From assembly GCA_002431635.1 (NCBI GenBank), contig DJGH01000008.1, forward strand, positions 6,669 to 20,940: 14,272 nt of DNA, written 5' to 3'. The notes below the pieces were generated by a model. That model was not told where the DNA came from, ran no database searches, and saw only the letters and a list, made by a program, of their open reading frames with translations. The translations under genes were made by a program, and so were the position numbers. Source of the DNA: Petrotoga sp. UBA5851 (GTDB lineage Bacteria; Thermotogota; Thermotogae; Petrotogales; Petrotogaceae). Shown one piece after another: positions 7,397 to 13,718 of this stretch; position 1 is the first letter of the stretch, and every line of letters begins with the position of its first letter.

Positions 7397-8352
7397 TGGG
7401 GTTCCTCCATTTCAATAAGCGACAGGGCAGTATTTCTGTCTGTTATCAGGGAAGTTACATAGCCTGCTTTTACTGCAGCATGGATTGCCTGAATCTTTTC
7501 TTTGCCGCCGGCAACTGCAATGACCTCAGGTACCTTTTTCAACTGTTCCAGGCTTACTCCCAGAATGTTGCTGCTTTGAAGGGTACACGGCACACCGTCT
7601 TTATTGTAAAACCGCGCTGCTATGTCGCCTACTGCCGACTGGTTTATCAGACTGGAAAGAAATGATTTGTCATAAATATTCTTGAATGCATTGGATAAGG
7701 AGATCGGTTCGCCTATTCCGACTATTGCCAGATCAAGATTGTTCCAGAGTTGTGAAACAAGCTTTATGGAAGAGTCGTTAAGCATAAGCTCCAGAGTTTT
7801 TGAATCTTGTAAGAAAGCCGGGGCAAAAAGATAAAATCTGTTACTGTGAAAAGCATTTGCTATTTTTTCAACTATAGAATTCATCTGATATTCATGTCTA
7901 AGCTGACCCACACCGCCTAAGAGTGGAATAAATGTCGAGCTTTTATATTCTTTGTTGAAAACGATCTTTTCTACCGTTTCAAAAAGAGTTCTTCCCCATG
8001 AAACTCCGACGATTTGACCATCCTTGAGGTAGCCTGAAAGGAATGCCGAAGCTGCTGAAGAGATAGCAGAAATTATCCCGTTATTTGGGTTTTCAGGTGC
8101 AACCACTGAATTTTTCAGCTTATAGAGCTCCTGAAGTTTGTGGGCTATATCGTCAATATTATTCACAGCAATAGGATTTATCTCTATTTTTACCGTTCCG
8201 TCAGCTCTTGCCAGGGAAAGAAGCCTACTTACCTGAGGTCTGGATATTCCCAGAACTTTTGAAATCTGGCTTTGGGTTTTATCTTCAAAGTAATAGAGCT
8301 TGCATGCTTTTATCATCAACTCTTTATCGTTTATAAGACTTTTAGGCATCAT
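7393..8352 (-). CDS. SorC/DeoR-type sugar-responsive transcriptional regulator
   Basis: This 319-residue regulator has an N-terminal helix-turn-helix at about residues 26-45 (TQSQISKVLGISRPQVSRLL). A SorC-type sugar-phosphate-binding domain (PF04198) follows. Family signatures are GVSWGRT at 116-122, VGDIAARFYN at 241-250, AGGKEKIQAI at 281-290 and LITDRNTA at 302-309. It most likely controls this operon and senses a phosphorylated intermediate, probably the product of the PfkB kinase encoded just before it. Its own operator should lie upstream of the first operon gene; none could be confirmed here. The ATG at 8352 follows AAGGAGG and overlaps the kinase end by 11 bp. A second in-frame ATG comes directly after the first. 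Confidence 0.9.
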   Translation of the reverse strand: MMPKSLINDKELMIKACKLYYFEDKTQSQISKVLGISRPQVSRLLSLARADGTVKIEINPIAVNNIDDIAHKLQELYKLKNSVVAPENPNNGIISAISSAASAFLSGYLKDGQIVGVSWGRTLFETVEKIVFNKEYKSSTFIPLLGGVGQLRHEYQMNSIVEKIANAFHSNRFYLFAPAFLQDSKTLELMLNDSSIKLVSQLWNNLDLAIVGIGEPISLSNAFKNIYDKSFLSSLINQSAVGDIAARFYNKDGVPCTLQSSNILGVSLEQLKKVPEVIAVAGGKEKIQAIHAAVKAGYVTSLITDRNTALSLIEMEEPQ

Positions 8353-9175
8353 CTATGCCTCCTTCAAGAATATTGGCACCCATTTTCACTATTATCTGCC
8401 CGGCCATAGCATGCGCAGAGTTTATAGCCTTTGAAACATCTCCAGTTTTTAAGTATCCTTGAATAAATCCGGCACAAAAGGCATCACCGGCACCGGTTGT
8501 GTCTACAATTGCCGAAGAAGGTCTCGGGACTTCAAAAGCATGTGTTTTTTTGGTTTTGTCTATGTAGTTTGTACTTTGGCTTGCATTGGTAATTATAATG
8601 TTTGTACGGATTTCATCCATCCTGTGATGTAAAAGGCGGGCTTCGGAACCTGAAAATAATGTAAAATCTGCCATATTGGCATTTTCTATTATATCATCAA
8701 CTCCAAAGTATAAGCCACATCCTCCCGGAAGATAAACTTTCAGAGGGCTATTTATTTTTTTAAAGACCTCTTTCGCTTTATCCGGAAACGTTTCACAAAT
8801 ACATACAGCATCATAATGAGAAGCTGAAAGTTCTCCGTTGTATAGAGCATTTCCTCCCAACGAAATAATTCTTCTTCCTCCGGACTTATCTAAAATTATG
8901 AGAGAAATGGAACTTTTTCCGGTCTGAACAAAAGGGTGAACAGATATATTGGAAGCCTTTAGAGCCTTAACCAAGGAGTTTGCCAGCTGGTCATCTCCGG
9001 TTCCAAAGTAAAAATCCACATCAAAATGTTTTGAAAGATCAATGGCAATATTGGCGCCTCCCGCACCTACAAATTCTTTTGTATCCAGCGCAAAAACCAT
9101 GGAATCATCCATGGGAAAAGAATCTACAATTATGTATCTGTCGAGTGAAACCGCACCTATTATAAATATTTTCAT
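8342..9175 (-). CDS. PfkB-family carbohydrate kinase
   Basis: This 277-residue protein belongs to the ribokinase/PfkB family. The N-terminal signature is VGAGGANIAIDLSKH at 36-50. The C-terminal signature DTTGAGDAF is at 225-233, with the anion-hole glycines and the catalytic base Asp231. It would phosphorylate a sugar, a keto-sugar or the sugar part of a nucleoside with ATP. The length is a little below the usual 300-330. The frame is open back to 9283, but the extra 36 residues are low-complexity and do not match the family; the ATG at 9175 is 7 bases after AAAGGAG and overlaps the permease stop as ATGA. Between a sugar importer and a SorC regulator, its product is the likely inducer. The substrate cannot be assigned. 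Confidence 0.9.
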   Translation of the reverse strand: MKIFIIGAVSLDRYIIVDSFPMDDSMVFALDTKEFVGAGGANIAIDLSKHFDVDFYFGTGDDQLANSLVKALKASNISVHPFVQTGKSSISLIILDKSGGRRIISLGGNALYNGELSASHYDAVCICETFPDKAKEVFKKINSPLKVYLPGGCGLYFGVDDIIENANMADFTLFSGSEARLLHHRMDEIRTNIIITNASQSTNYIDKTKKTHAFEVPRPSSAIVDTTGAGDAFCAGFIQGYLKTGDVSKAINSAHAMAGQIIVKMGANILEGGIDDA

Positions 9176-9999
9176 TTTATAGCTCCTTTGGTAAGACCGC
9201 TTATAAGATACTTTTGTGAAAAGAGAAAAAGTATAATAGGTGGAAGAGCTGTCAGAAGTGCTCCGGCAGAAAGAGGACCCCATTCTACAGCACCACCGGT
9301 TCCTAAAAATCTTGAGAGAAAGACCGGAAGGGTATAGTTGGCGTTGTCACGCATGAGTACCAGAGCAAAGAAAAACTCATTCCATGAAAGCAGGAATGCA
9401 AAGGTTCCTACCGCTATAATGCCCGGTACAGCCATCGGGATTATGATCTTATACATAGCCTGAAATCTTGTACAACCGTCTATCATAGCTGCTTCTTCAA
9501 GAGCCTGGGGTATTTCGTCAAAGTAGCCTTTTAGGAGCCAGCTGCAAAAAGGTATTGTAAATGTAGTATACAGGATTATCAGACCTAAAATGTTGTTTTG
9601 CAGAGAGTACTTATTGAGCAGGGAAAAAAGACCGACTATCATAAGTATTCCCGGAAAAGCCTGAGAAGCAAGAAGCCAGAGTATTAGGATATTTTTCATT
9701 TTGAAATTAAATCTTGACATGGCATAGCCTGAAAGTGTAGTTATCACTATGCAAAGTACTACTGTTACAGCGGTTACTGCTATACTGTTGGCAAAATTTC
9801 TTATAAAAGAAGTGTGAGCAAGGTTCTGAATATAATTTCCAAGATAAAGTTTTGAAGGCAGTCCTAAAGGATTGGCAAAGATTTCCGATGTTTCCCGGAA
9901 TGAGTTTATTACAAGAATAAATAAGGGAGCCAGAATAAAAATCACTATCAGCAGAGCCAGAATATTCATTCCAATCCGGACGCTTTTTTTAGTTTTCAT
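9172..9999 (-). CDS. ABC sugar transporter permease (MalG-type)
   Basis: This 275-residue inner-membrane protein has about six spans. The EAA loop (EEAAMIDGCTRFQAMYKII, about 168-186), which docks on the ATPase, is well conserved and is followed by IPMAVPG. Length and layout match the MalG/UgpE-type permeases of carbohydrate importers (CUT1). It pairs with the permease gene just upstream, whose end it overlaps by 11 bp. The ATG at 9999 follows GGGAGG closely. It acts with the binding protein encoded at 10894-12147. Confidence 0.93.
   Translation of the reverse strand: MKTKKSVRIGMNILALLIVIFILAPLFILVINSFRETSEIFANPLGLPSKLYLGNYIQNLAHTSFIRNFANSIAVTAVTVVLCIVITTLSGYAMSRFNFKMKNILILWLLASQAFPGILMIVGLFSLLNKYSLQNNILGLIILYTTFTIPFCSWLLKGYFDEIPQALEEAAMIDGCTRFQAMYKIIIPMAVPGIIAVGTFAFLLSWNEFFFALVLMRDNANYTLPVFLSRFLGTGGAVEWGPLSAGALLTALPPIILFLFSQKYLISGLTKGAIK
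9183..9189 (-). promoter_or_regulatory. Ribosome binding site fixing the short start of the PfkB kinase
   Basis: On the minus strand AAAGGAG lies 7 bases before the ATG at 9175 and inside the last codons of the MalG-type permease. It rules in favour of the 277-residue form of the kinase over the 313-residue form. Confidence 0.75.
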
Positions 10000-10864
10000 T
10001 TTTGACCTCCCTTATATAGAATATTACCGGAACAAGAAGAATGATGAGACAGATGACACCTATAGCCGAAGCATATCCCTGCTGGAAGTACGCAAAGGCA
10101 TTCTGATATGAGTAGAGCGAAAGGAGAAGTGAAGAGTTTCCGGGTCCTCCGTTGGTCATTGAAAATACGATATCAAACATATTGAACGTCCATATGCTGT
10201 TAAGAGTAAGGAGTACAAGGATAAGACTTTTCATCAGTGGAAGGGTAAGATAAAAAAATCTTTTTACGGCACCGGCACCGTCTATTTCAGCTGCTTCATA
10301 AACATCTGAAGGTAGGGACTGCAGTCCGGCAAGAAGTGTAACAACAACAAACGGAAGTCCTATCCATATATTGGCAATAATACATGCTAAAAGAGAGTAT
10401 CCCGGTGTTACAAGCCAATTGGGAGGGTTTGTCATTCCGAAAACTTTCAGTATGCTGTTCAGTGGTCCCATAGTTCCGAATATATACTTCCATATGAGTG
10501 CCGCAACCACAGGAGTGGTTGCCCATGGCAGAAGTATCAGTGAGCGGTATATGCCGCGGAATTTTATATACGGAAGGTTCATAACCAGAGCAATGAGCAT
10601 CCCAAGGAAAAGTTCACAGCTCACACAGACTACCGACCATATGATGTTGTTTTTTAAACCGATCCAGAAAAGATTATCTGAAAAAAGATCGGTAAAATTA
10701 TCCAATCCGCAGAAGGTTCTGCCTCCACCGAAGACATTATTGGTATAAAAGCTGTTGGCTATGCCGTTAACAAAAGGATAGACGCTGATAAGGATAATTG
10801 CTGCCAGTATAGGCATAATATAAGGCAGAGCCTGTGCTGTAGGGCTTTTTTTTATGTCAATCAC
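9989..10864 (-). CDS. ABC sugar transporter permease (MalF/UgpA-type)
   Basis: This 291-residue inner-membrane protein has about six spans and an EAA loop at about 190-209 (EAAEIDGAGAVKRFFYLTLP). It is the MalF/UgpA-type partner of the next permease (CUT1 carbohydrate importers). The start is uncertain. The only canonical codon is a GTG at 10864, but that GTG lies inside the best Shine-Dalgarno (AGAGGTGA), with no ATG near; the next Met is residue 17, at the edge of the first span. A start at GTG with a poorly spaced site, or a rare ATT/ATA start 3-9 bases further on, are the options. The coding frame itself is not in doubt. It follows the binding-protein gene by 29 bp, the largest gap inside the operon after the dehydrogenase. 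Confidence 0.9.
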   Translation of the reverse strand: MIDIKKSPTAQALPYIMPILAAIILISVYPFVNGIANSFYTNNVFGGGRTFCGLDNFTDLFSDNLFWIGLKNNIIWSVVCVSCELFLGMLIALVMNLPYIKFRGIYRSLILLPWATTPVVAALIWKYIFGTMGPLNSILKVFGMTNPPNWLVTPGYSLLACIIANIWIGLPFVVVTLLAGLQSLPSDVYEAAEIDGAGAVKRFFYLTLPLMKSLILVLLTLNSIWTFNMFDIVFSMTNGGPGNSSLLLSLYSYQNAFAYFQQGYASAIGVICLIILLVPVIFYIREVKNEN

Positions 10865-10868
10865 CTCT
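10862..10868 (-). promoter_or_regulatory. Shine-Dalgarno overlapping the apparent GTG start
   Basis: Minus strand AGAGGTG: the final GTG is both the end of the site and the only canonical start codon of the MalF-type permease. In-frame codons at normal spacing are ATT and ATA. The upstream frame reaches a TAA at 10885-10883 without any ATG. Confidence 0.5.
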
Positions 10869-10893
10869 TTATACGTTTTTAATTAAAACAAAA

Positions 10894-12147
10894 TTATTGA
10901 AGGCCGAGTTTTTTGAGCATTTTATTTCCTTCCCGTGTTGCATTATCAAGAGCAGTCTTCAGATCTATACTTCCAAGTATGACTTTTTCAAGCTCCGGTA
11001 CAAAAACCTTCCATTCAAAAGAATAGAAACCCGGCATACCCGGTTTTACGTTGTCTGAGTATGTGAGCCATGATTTGGCAAGATTCCATTCGTTTTTCTG
11101 GGAATCAAACCTCTGGTCTTTAAGGGCGCTATCCCTCACAGGGAAAAGATAGTCATCATAGCTTATCTTTGCAGAATTTTCAGTATTTGTCATGAATTTA
11201 ATAAACTCAAAGGCCTCATCTTTATACTTTGACATGCTTGAAATTCCAAAAGCCTGCGGATCTGAAGCATTGATTTTATTTTCTCCGTTTTTCACCAGCA
11301 ACATTCCCCACTTCATATCTTTGTTCTGCAGCAGAAAACGCCTGTTCCAGCAGCCGAAGGTAACCATTGCATAGCTGCCGTTTATAAATCCCTGCATGAG
11401 TGAAGTATAGTCTATGCTTATAACGTCTTTGGGCATTACCTTGTATTTGGTGATGAGATCAAGGTAAAAGTTCAGAGCCTTTTTAGCGCCTTCATTTATA
11501 TCTACTTTCCATTTATTTTTGCTGTCTTTTACAAGTATTGTTCCTTTGTTCTGTGCGATGAGCGTCCATTCGAATCTTTCCATAAGCGGAGCAAGGAGAC
11601 CCCATGTTACAGTTTTTCCGGATGAATCTGTTTTGGTGAGCTTTTGTGCGATGCTTACCAGCTCTTCCCAGGATACCATTTTGTCATCAGCAAGAGTAAT
11701 ACCGTTTTTTTCAAAAATATCTTTGTTATAAAAGATTACCTGTGTTTCCTGGCACCATGGAATCGCATACAGGTTTCCTGAAAAATCGTAACAGTCCTCA
11801 AAAATTTTTTGAGGTATATCTTTTTTAAGATCTTCGTCCAGATAGTTGTTCAGAGGAGCTGCATATCCCATCATTCCAAACTCTCTGAACTTTTCGGCAT
11901 CGGTATGAAAAATATCCGGAGCATTTCCTCCCTGGAAGCTTGTCAACAGATACTGATCGGATGATTCCCAAGTTCCCCAGATTATATTGACTTGCTTATC
12001 GGGATTTTTAGCATTCCAGATATCGACAATGTCATATATGGTATCAACAGTGGCAGGCTGCCAAGCAAGACAATAAAAGTTAAGTTTAATGCCAAGGGCA
12101 CTTACAGCCATTAAAGATAGTATAAGTAACAGTGCAGTTTTTTTCAT
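10894..12147 (-). CDS. ABC sugar transporter substrate-binding protein
   Basis: This 417-residue protein is a MalE/UgpB-like extracellular solute-binding protein (family 1). A signal peptide (MKKTALLLILSLMAVSALG, residues 1-19) ends with A-L-G, a good signal peptidase I site. There is no Cys after it, so it is a soluble periplasmic protein and not a lipoprotein, which supports a diderm cell. Family features include GNAPDIFHTDAE near 75-86, YAIPWCQETQVIFYNKDIF around 125-143 and the C-terminal EVILGS-type tail before the final Leu-rich helix. It delivers its ligand to the two permeases encoded downstream. The many Trp residues fit a sugar-stacking pocket; the ligand is not readable. The ATG follows GGAGGGG at 6 bases. 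Confidence 0.93.
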   Translation of the reverse strand: MKKTALLLILSLMAVSALGIKLNFYCLAWQPATVDTIYDIVDIWNAKNPDKQVNIIWGTWESSDQYLLTSFQGGNAPDIFHTDAEKFREFGMMGYAAPLNNYLDEDLKKDIPQKIFEDCYDFSGNLYAIPWCQETQVIFYNKDIFEKNGITLADDKMVSWEELVSIAQKLTKTDSSGKTVTWGLLAPLMERFEWTLIAQNKGTILVKDSKNKWKVDINEGAKKALNFYLDLITKYKVMPKDVISIDYTSLMQGFINGSYAMVTFGCWNRRFLLQNKDMKWGMLLVKNGENKINASDPQAFGISSMSKYKDEAFEFIKFMTNTENSAKISYDDYLFPVRDSALKDQRFDSQKNEWNLAKSWLTYSDNVKPGMPGFYSFEWKVFVPELEKVILGSIDLKTALDNATREGNKMLKKLGLQ

Positions 12148-12161
12148 GTATTCCCCTCCGT

Positions 12162-13172
12162 CTATTCAGATATTTTAACGACAACTTTAATGTTTTTTCT
12201 GTCTGTCGCCAGTTCAAAACCTTTTTTTATGTCTTTTATACCGACTTTTTGAGAGATCATCCTTGAAAATAACTGGGAATTTTCTGAAATAACAGTAAAC
12301 GCTTTTCTGAAATCCTTTTCTGAAAATCCGAACGAACCGACTATATCAACCTGTCTATAATGTACATAATAAGGATCAGCTTCAAAAGTGATATTTTTTG
12401 GCATGCCGCCGAAAAGTTCAAGTGTTCCGCAAGGCTTAACAAGTGGAAGAAGCTTATTCACAAGATCCTTCTGGTCATTTGCAAGTATAACGGAATCAAA
12501 GCTTATACCGCTCTGTCTGAACTCTTCAAACTTTTCCCCGGAAAAATCCTTAGTATCTATGCCGCAGTTCTTTGCAGCATCTATTCTGTATCTGTCAACA
12601 TCCGCTGCAAGAACATCACAGTTCATTTTCTTAAGTGCAAGGCAGATAAGAAGACCCATAGGCCCACTTCCGACGACCAAAACCTTATTTCCACAAGTTA
12701 TTCTGGCTCTGTTTATGCCATGAATGGCACACGCTAAAGGTTCTGTAAGAGTAGCCGTCTCTTTCGGACAGTCCTGTAGAACTTCAAACATAGCCCTTTG
12801 GGCAATCTGAACAGGTACTTTGACATATTCTGTAAAAGCCCCGTCTATCCAGTACTTGTTTTTACATAGTTCCGGTGCGCCTTTAATGCAGGTTTCACAT
12901 TTTTCACATTCAATGTAAGGTGCAAAAACATAGGATGAAGCTCCAAAGCTCTTTGAAATGTTTTTTCCTGTTTCAGCAACTTTTCCTACAAATTCATGAC
13001 CCAGAATACATGGCGGAGTAAACATGTGGTGTCCCTTAAGAAAAGTTTTAATGTCTGTACCGCATATTCCGCACATCTCAACTTTTACAAGAAGTTCGTC
13101 ATCATTTATCTTGGGAGTATCAATATTTTTAAGCTCTATCTGGCCTATTGCCGTATATACTGCCGCTTTCAA
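12162..13172 (-). CDS. Zinc-dependent medium-chain dehydrogenase (polyol/threonine dehydrogenase type)
   Basis: This 336-residue protein belongs to the zinc medium-chain dehydrogenase/reductase family. Catalytic zinc ligands are Cys37 (CGICGTD), His59-Glu60 (GHEF) and Glu144 (TEPLACAIHG). The structural zinc is held by Cys89, 92, 95 and 103. The Rossmann motif is GSGPMG at 168-173, and an acidic Asp191 at the end of the next strand favours NAD over NADP. Relatives oxidise polyols, sugar phosphates or threonine. Here, first in the transporter operon, it probably oxidises the imported polyol or sugar before or after phosphorylation. The start is a TTG supported by GGAGGTG 5 bases upstream. It lies 14 bp ahead of the binding-protein gene. 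The substrate is uncertain; sorbitol, galactitol-1-phosphate and L-threonine enzymes share these motifs. Confidence 0.9.
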   Translation of the reverse strand: MKAAVYTAIGQIELKNIDTPKINDDELLVKVEMCGICGTDIKTFLKGHHMFTPPCILGHEFVGKVAETGKNISKSFGASSYVFAPYIECEKCETCIKGAPELCKNKYWIDGAFTEYVKVPVQIAQRAMFEVLQDCPKETATLTEPLACAIHGINRARITCGNKVLVVGSGPMGLLICLALKKMNCDVLAADVDRYRIDAAKNCGIDTKDFSGEKFEEFRQSGISFDSVILANDQKDLVNKLLPLVKPCGTLELFGGMPKNITFEADPYYVHYRQVDIVGSFGFSEKDFRKAFTVISENSQLFSRMISQKVGIKDIKKGFELATDRKNIKVVVKISE

Positions 13173-13177
13173 AGTAA

Positions 13178-13184
13178 CACCTCC
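13178..13184 (-). promoter_or_regulatory. Ribosome binding site deciding the TTG start of the Zn-dehydrogenase
   Basis: Minus strand GGAGGTG lies 5 bases before the TTG at 13172. The protein begins MKAAVYT, a typical family N-terminus, so the TTG start is well supported. Confidence 0.75.
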
Positions 13185-13191
13185 GATAAGT

Positions 13192-13216
13192 AAAGCCGAG
13201 GGGCGGCCCCCTCAGC
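13192..13216 (-). terminator. GC-rich hairpin with a short U tract between two genes
   Basis: On the minus strand GCTGAGGGG (13216-13208) pairs with CCCCTCGGC (13203-13195), with one G-U pair, around the 4-base loop GCCG. TTTACTTAT follows. It starts just after the stop of the small exported protein and ends 7 bases before the Shine-Dalgarno of the dehydrogenase. The U run is short, so it may be a partial terminator or an mRNA processing/stability hairpin that lowers or separates operon expression. Confidence 0.6.
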
Positions 13217-13217
13217 G

Positions 13218-13703
13218 CTACATCTCAACTCTTATTCCAACTACATACCATGCCCAGTTTTCTGCTGGGTAAATCTTCAATACCTGCGGGAAATCGTTTA
13301 TAGGATATACAAGTTTCAGAGGACCGCCCTGGCTTGCTGGAATTGCACGAGATTTAGCATTATATGCAAGCATTATTGGAAACTGTACGGCGTCGGTGTA
13401 AGCAATTTCAAACTCTTTTTTATCCGAACAGATAACAAATACTTTCTTGGCTGAAGAAGGTACTCCTACATATTTTAGAATTTCAGAAAGAGTAACCCCT
13501 TCATAAAGCTTATCGCCAAGCCATGGATCCGTAACCTGGTAAGAAGTTGCAGCAAGAGCCTTAACTTCGTCCAGAGTAAAGGCGAATCCGCTGTCAGTGT
13601 TTTTAAGTGCGATAGTCCCGGAAACAGTAAGTGCAGGATCGGCAAAAATTAGGGTACCAAATAGTACAACCACCAAAGTAACTGCCAGAAAAACCTTTCT
13701 CAT
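13218..13703 (-). CDS. Exported sulfite-oxidase-fold domain protein lacking the Mo ligand
   Basis: This 161-residue protein has a signal peptide (residues 1 to about 21, ending LIFA) and then a single domain resembling the oxidoreductase molybdopterin-binding domain (PF00174). Matching features are LTVSGTI at the start, FTLDEVKAL, YEGVTLSEILKYVGV, LAYNAKSRAIPASQGGPLKLVYP and the closing WYVVGIRVEM. True family enzymes bind molybdenum through a Cys before the L-x-E-I-L helix. That region here reads SYQVTDPW with no Cys, and the only Cys in the mature protein is in VICSDKK. It is therefore probably a non-catalytic periplasmic domain, perhaps ligand-binding. The ATG follows AAGGAGGG at 9 bases, and the gene lies 15 bp after the previous one. 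Its relation to the sugar operon beyond the hairpin is unknown. Confidence 0.7.
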   Translation of the reverse strand: MRKVFLAVTLVVVLFGTLIFADPALTVSGTIALKNTDSGFAFTLDEVKALAATSYQVTDPWLGDKLYEGVTLSEILKYVGVPSSAKKVFVICSDKKEFEIAYTDAVQFPIMLAYNAKSRAIPASQGGPLKLVYPINDFPQVLKIYPAENWAWYVVGIRVEM

Positions 13704-13718
13704 AAAAACTATCCCTCC

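Noticed and set aside
9176..9283. Longer, 313-residue form of the PfkB kinase starting at 9283.
   Set aside because: The extra 36 residues are Ser/Tyr-rich and unlike the family, they lie wholly inside the permease gene, and a good ribosome binding site precedes the ATG at 9175.
12360..12737. Plus-strand open frames of 111-125 codons across the Zn-dehydrogenase gene.
   Set aside because: They run antisense to a gene with clear zinc and NAD motifs, have no domain features and no convincing ribosome binding site.
13218..13703. Functional molybdoenzyme (sulfite oxidase or MsrP-like).
   Set aside because: It lacks the ligand Cys and is a single short domain.
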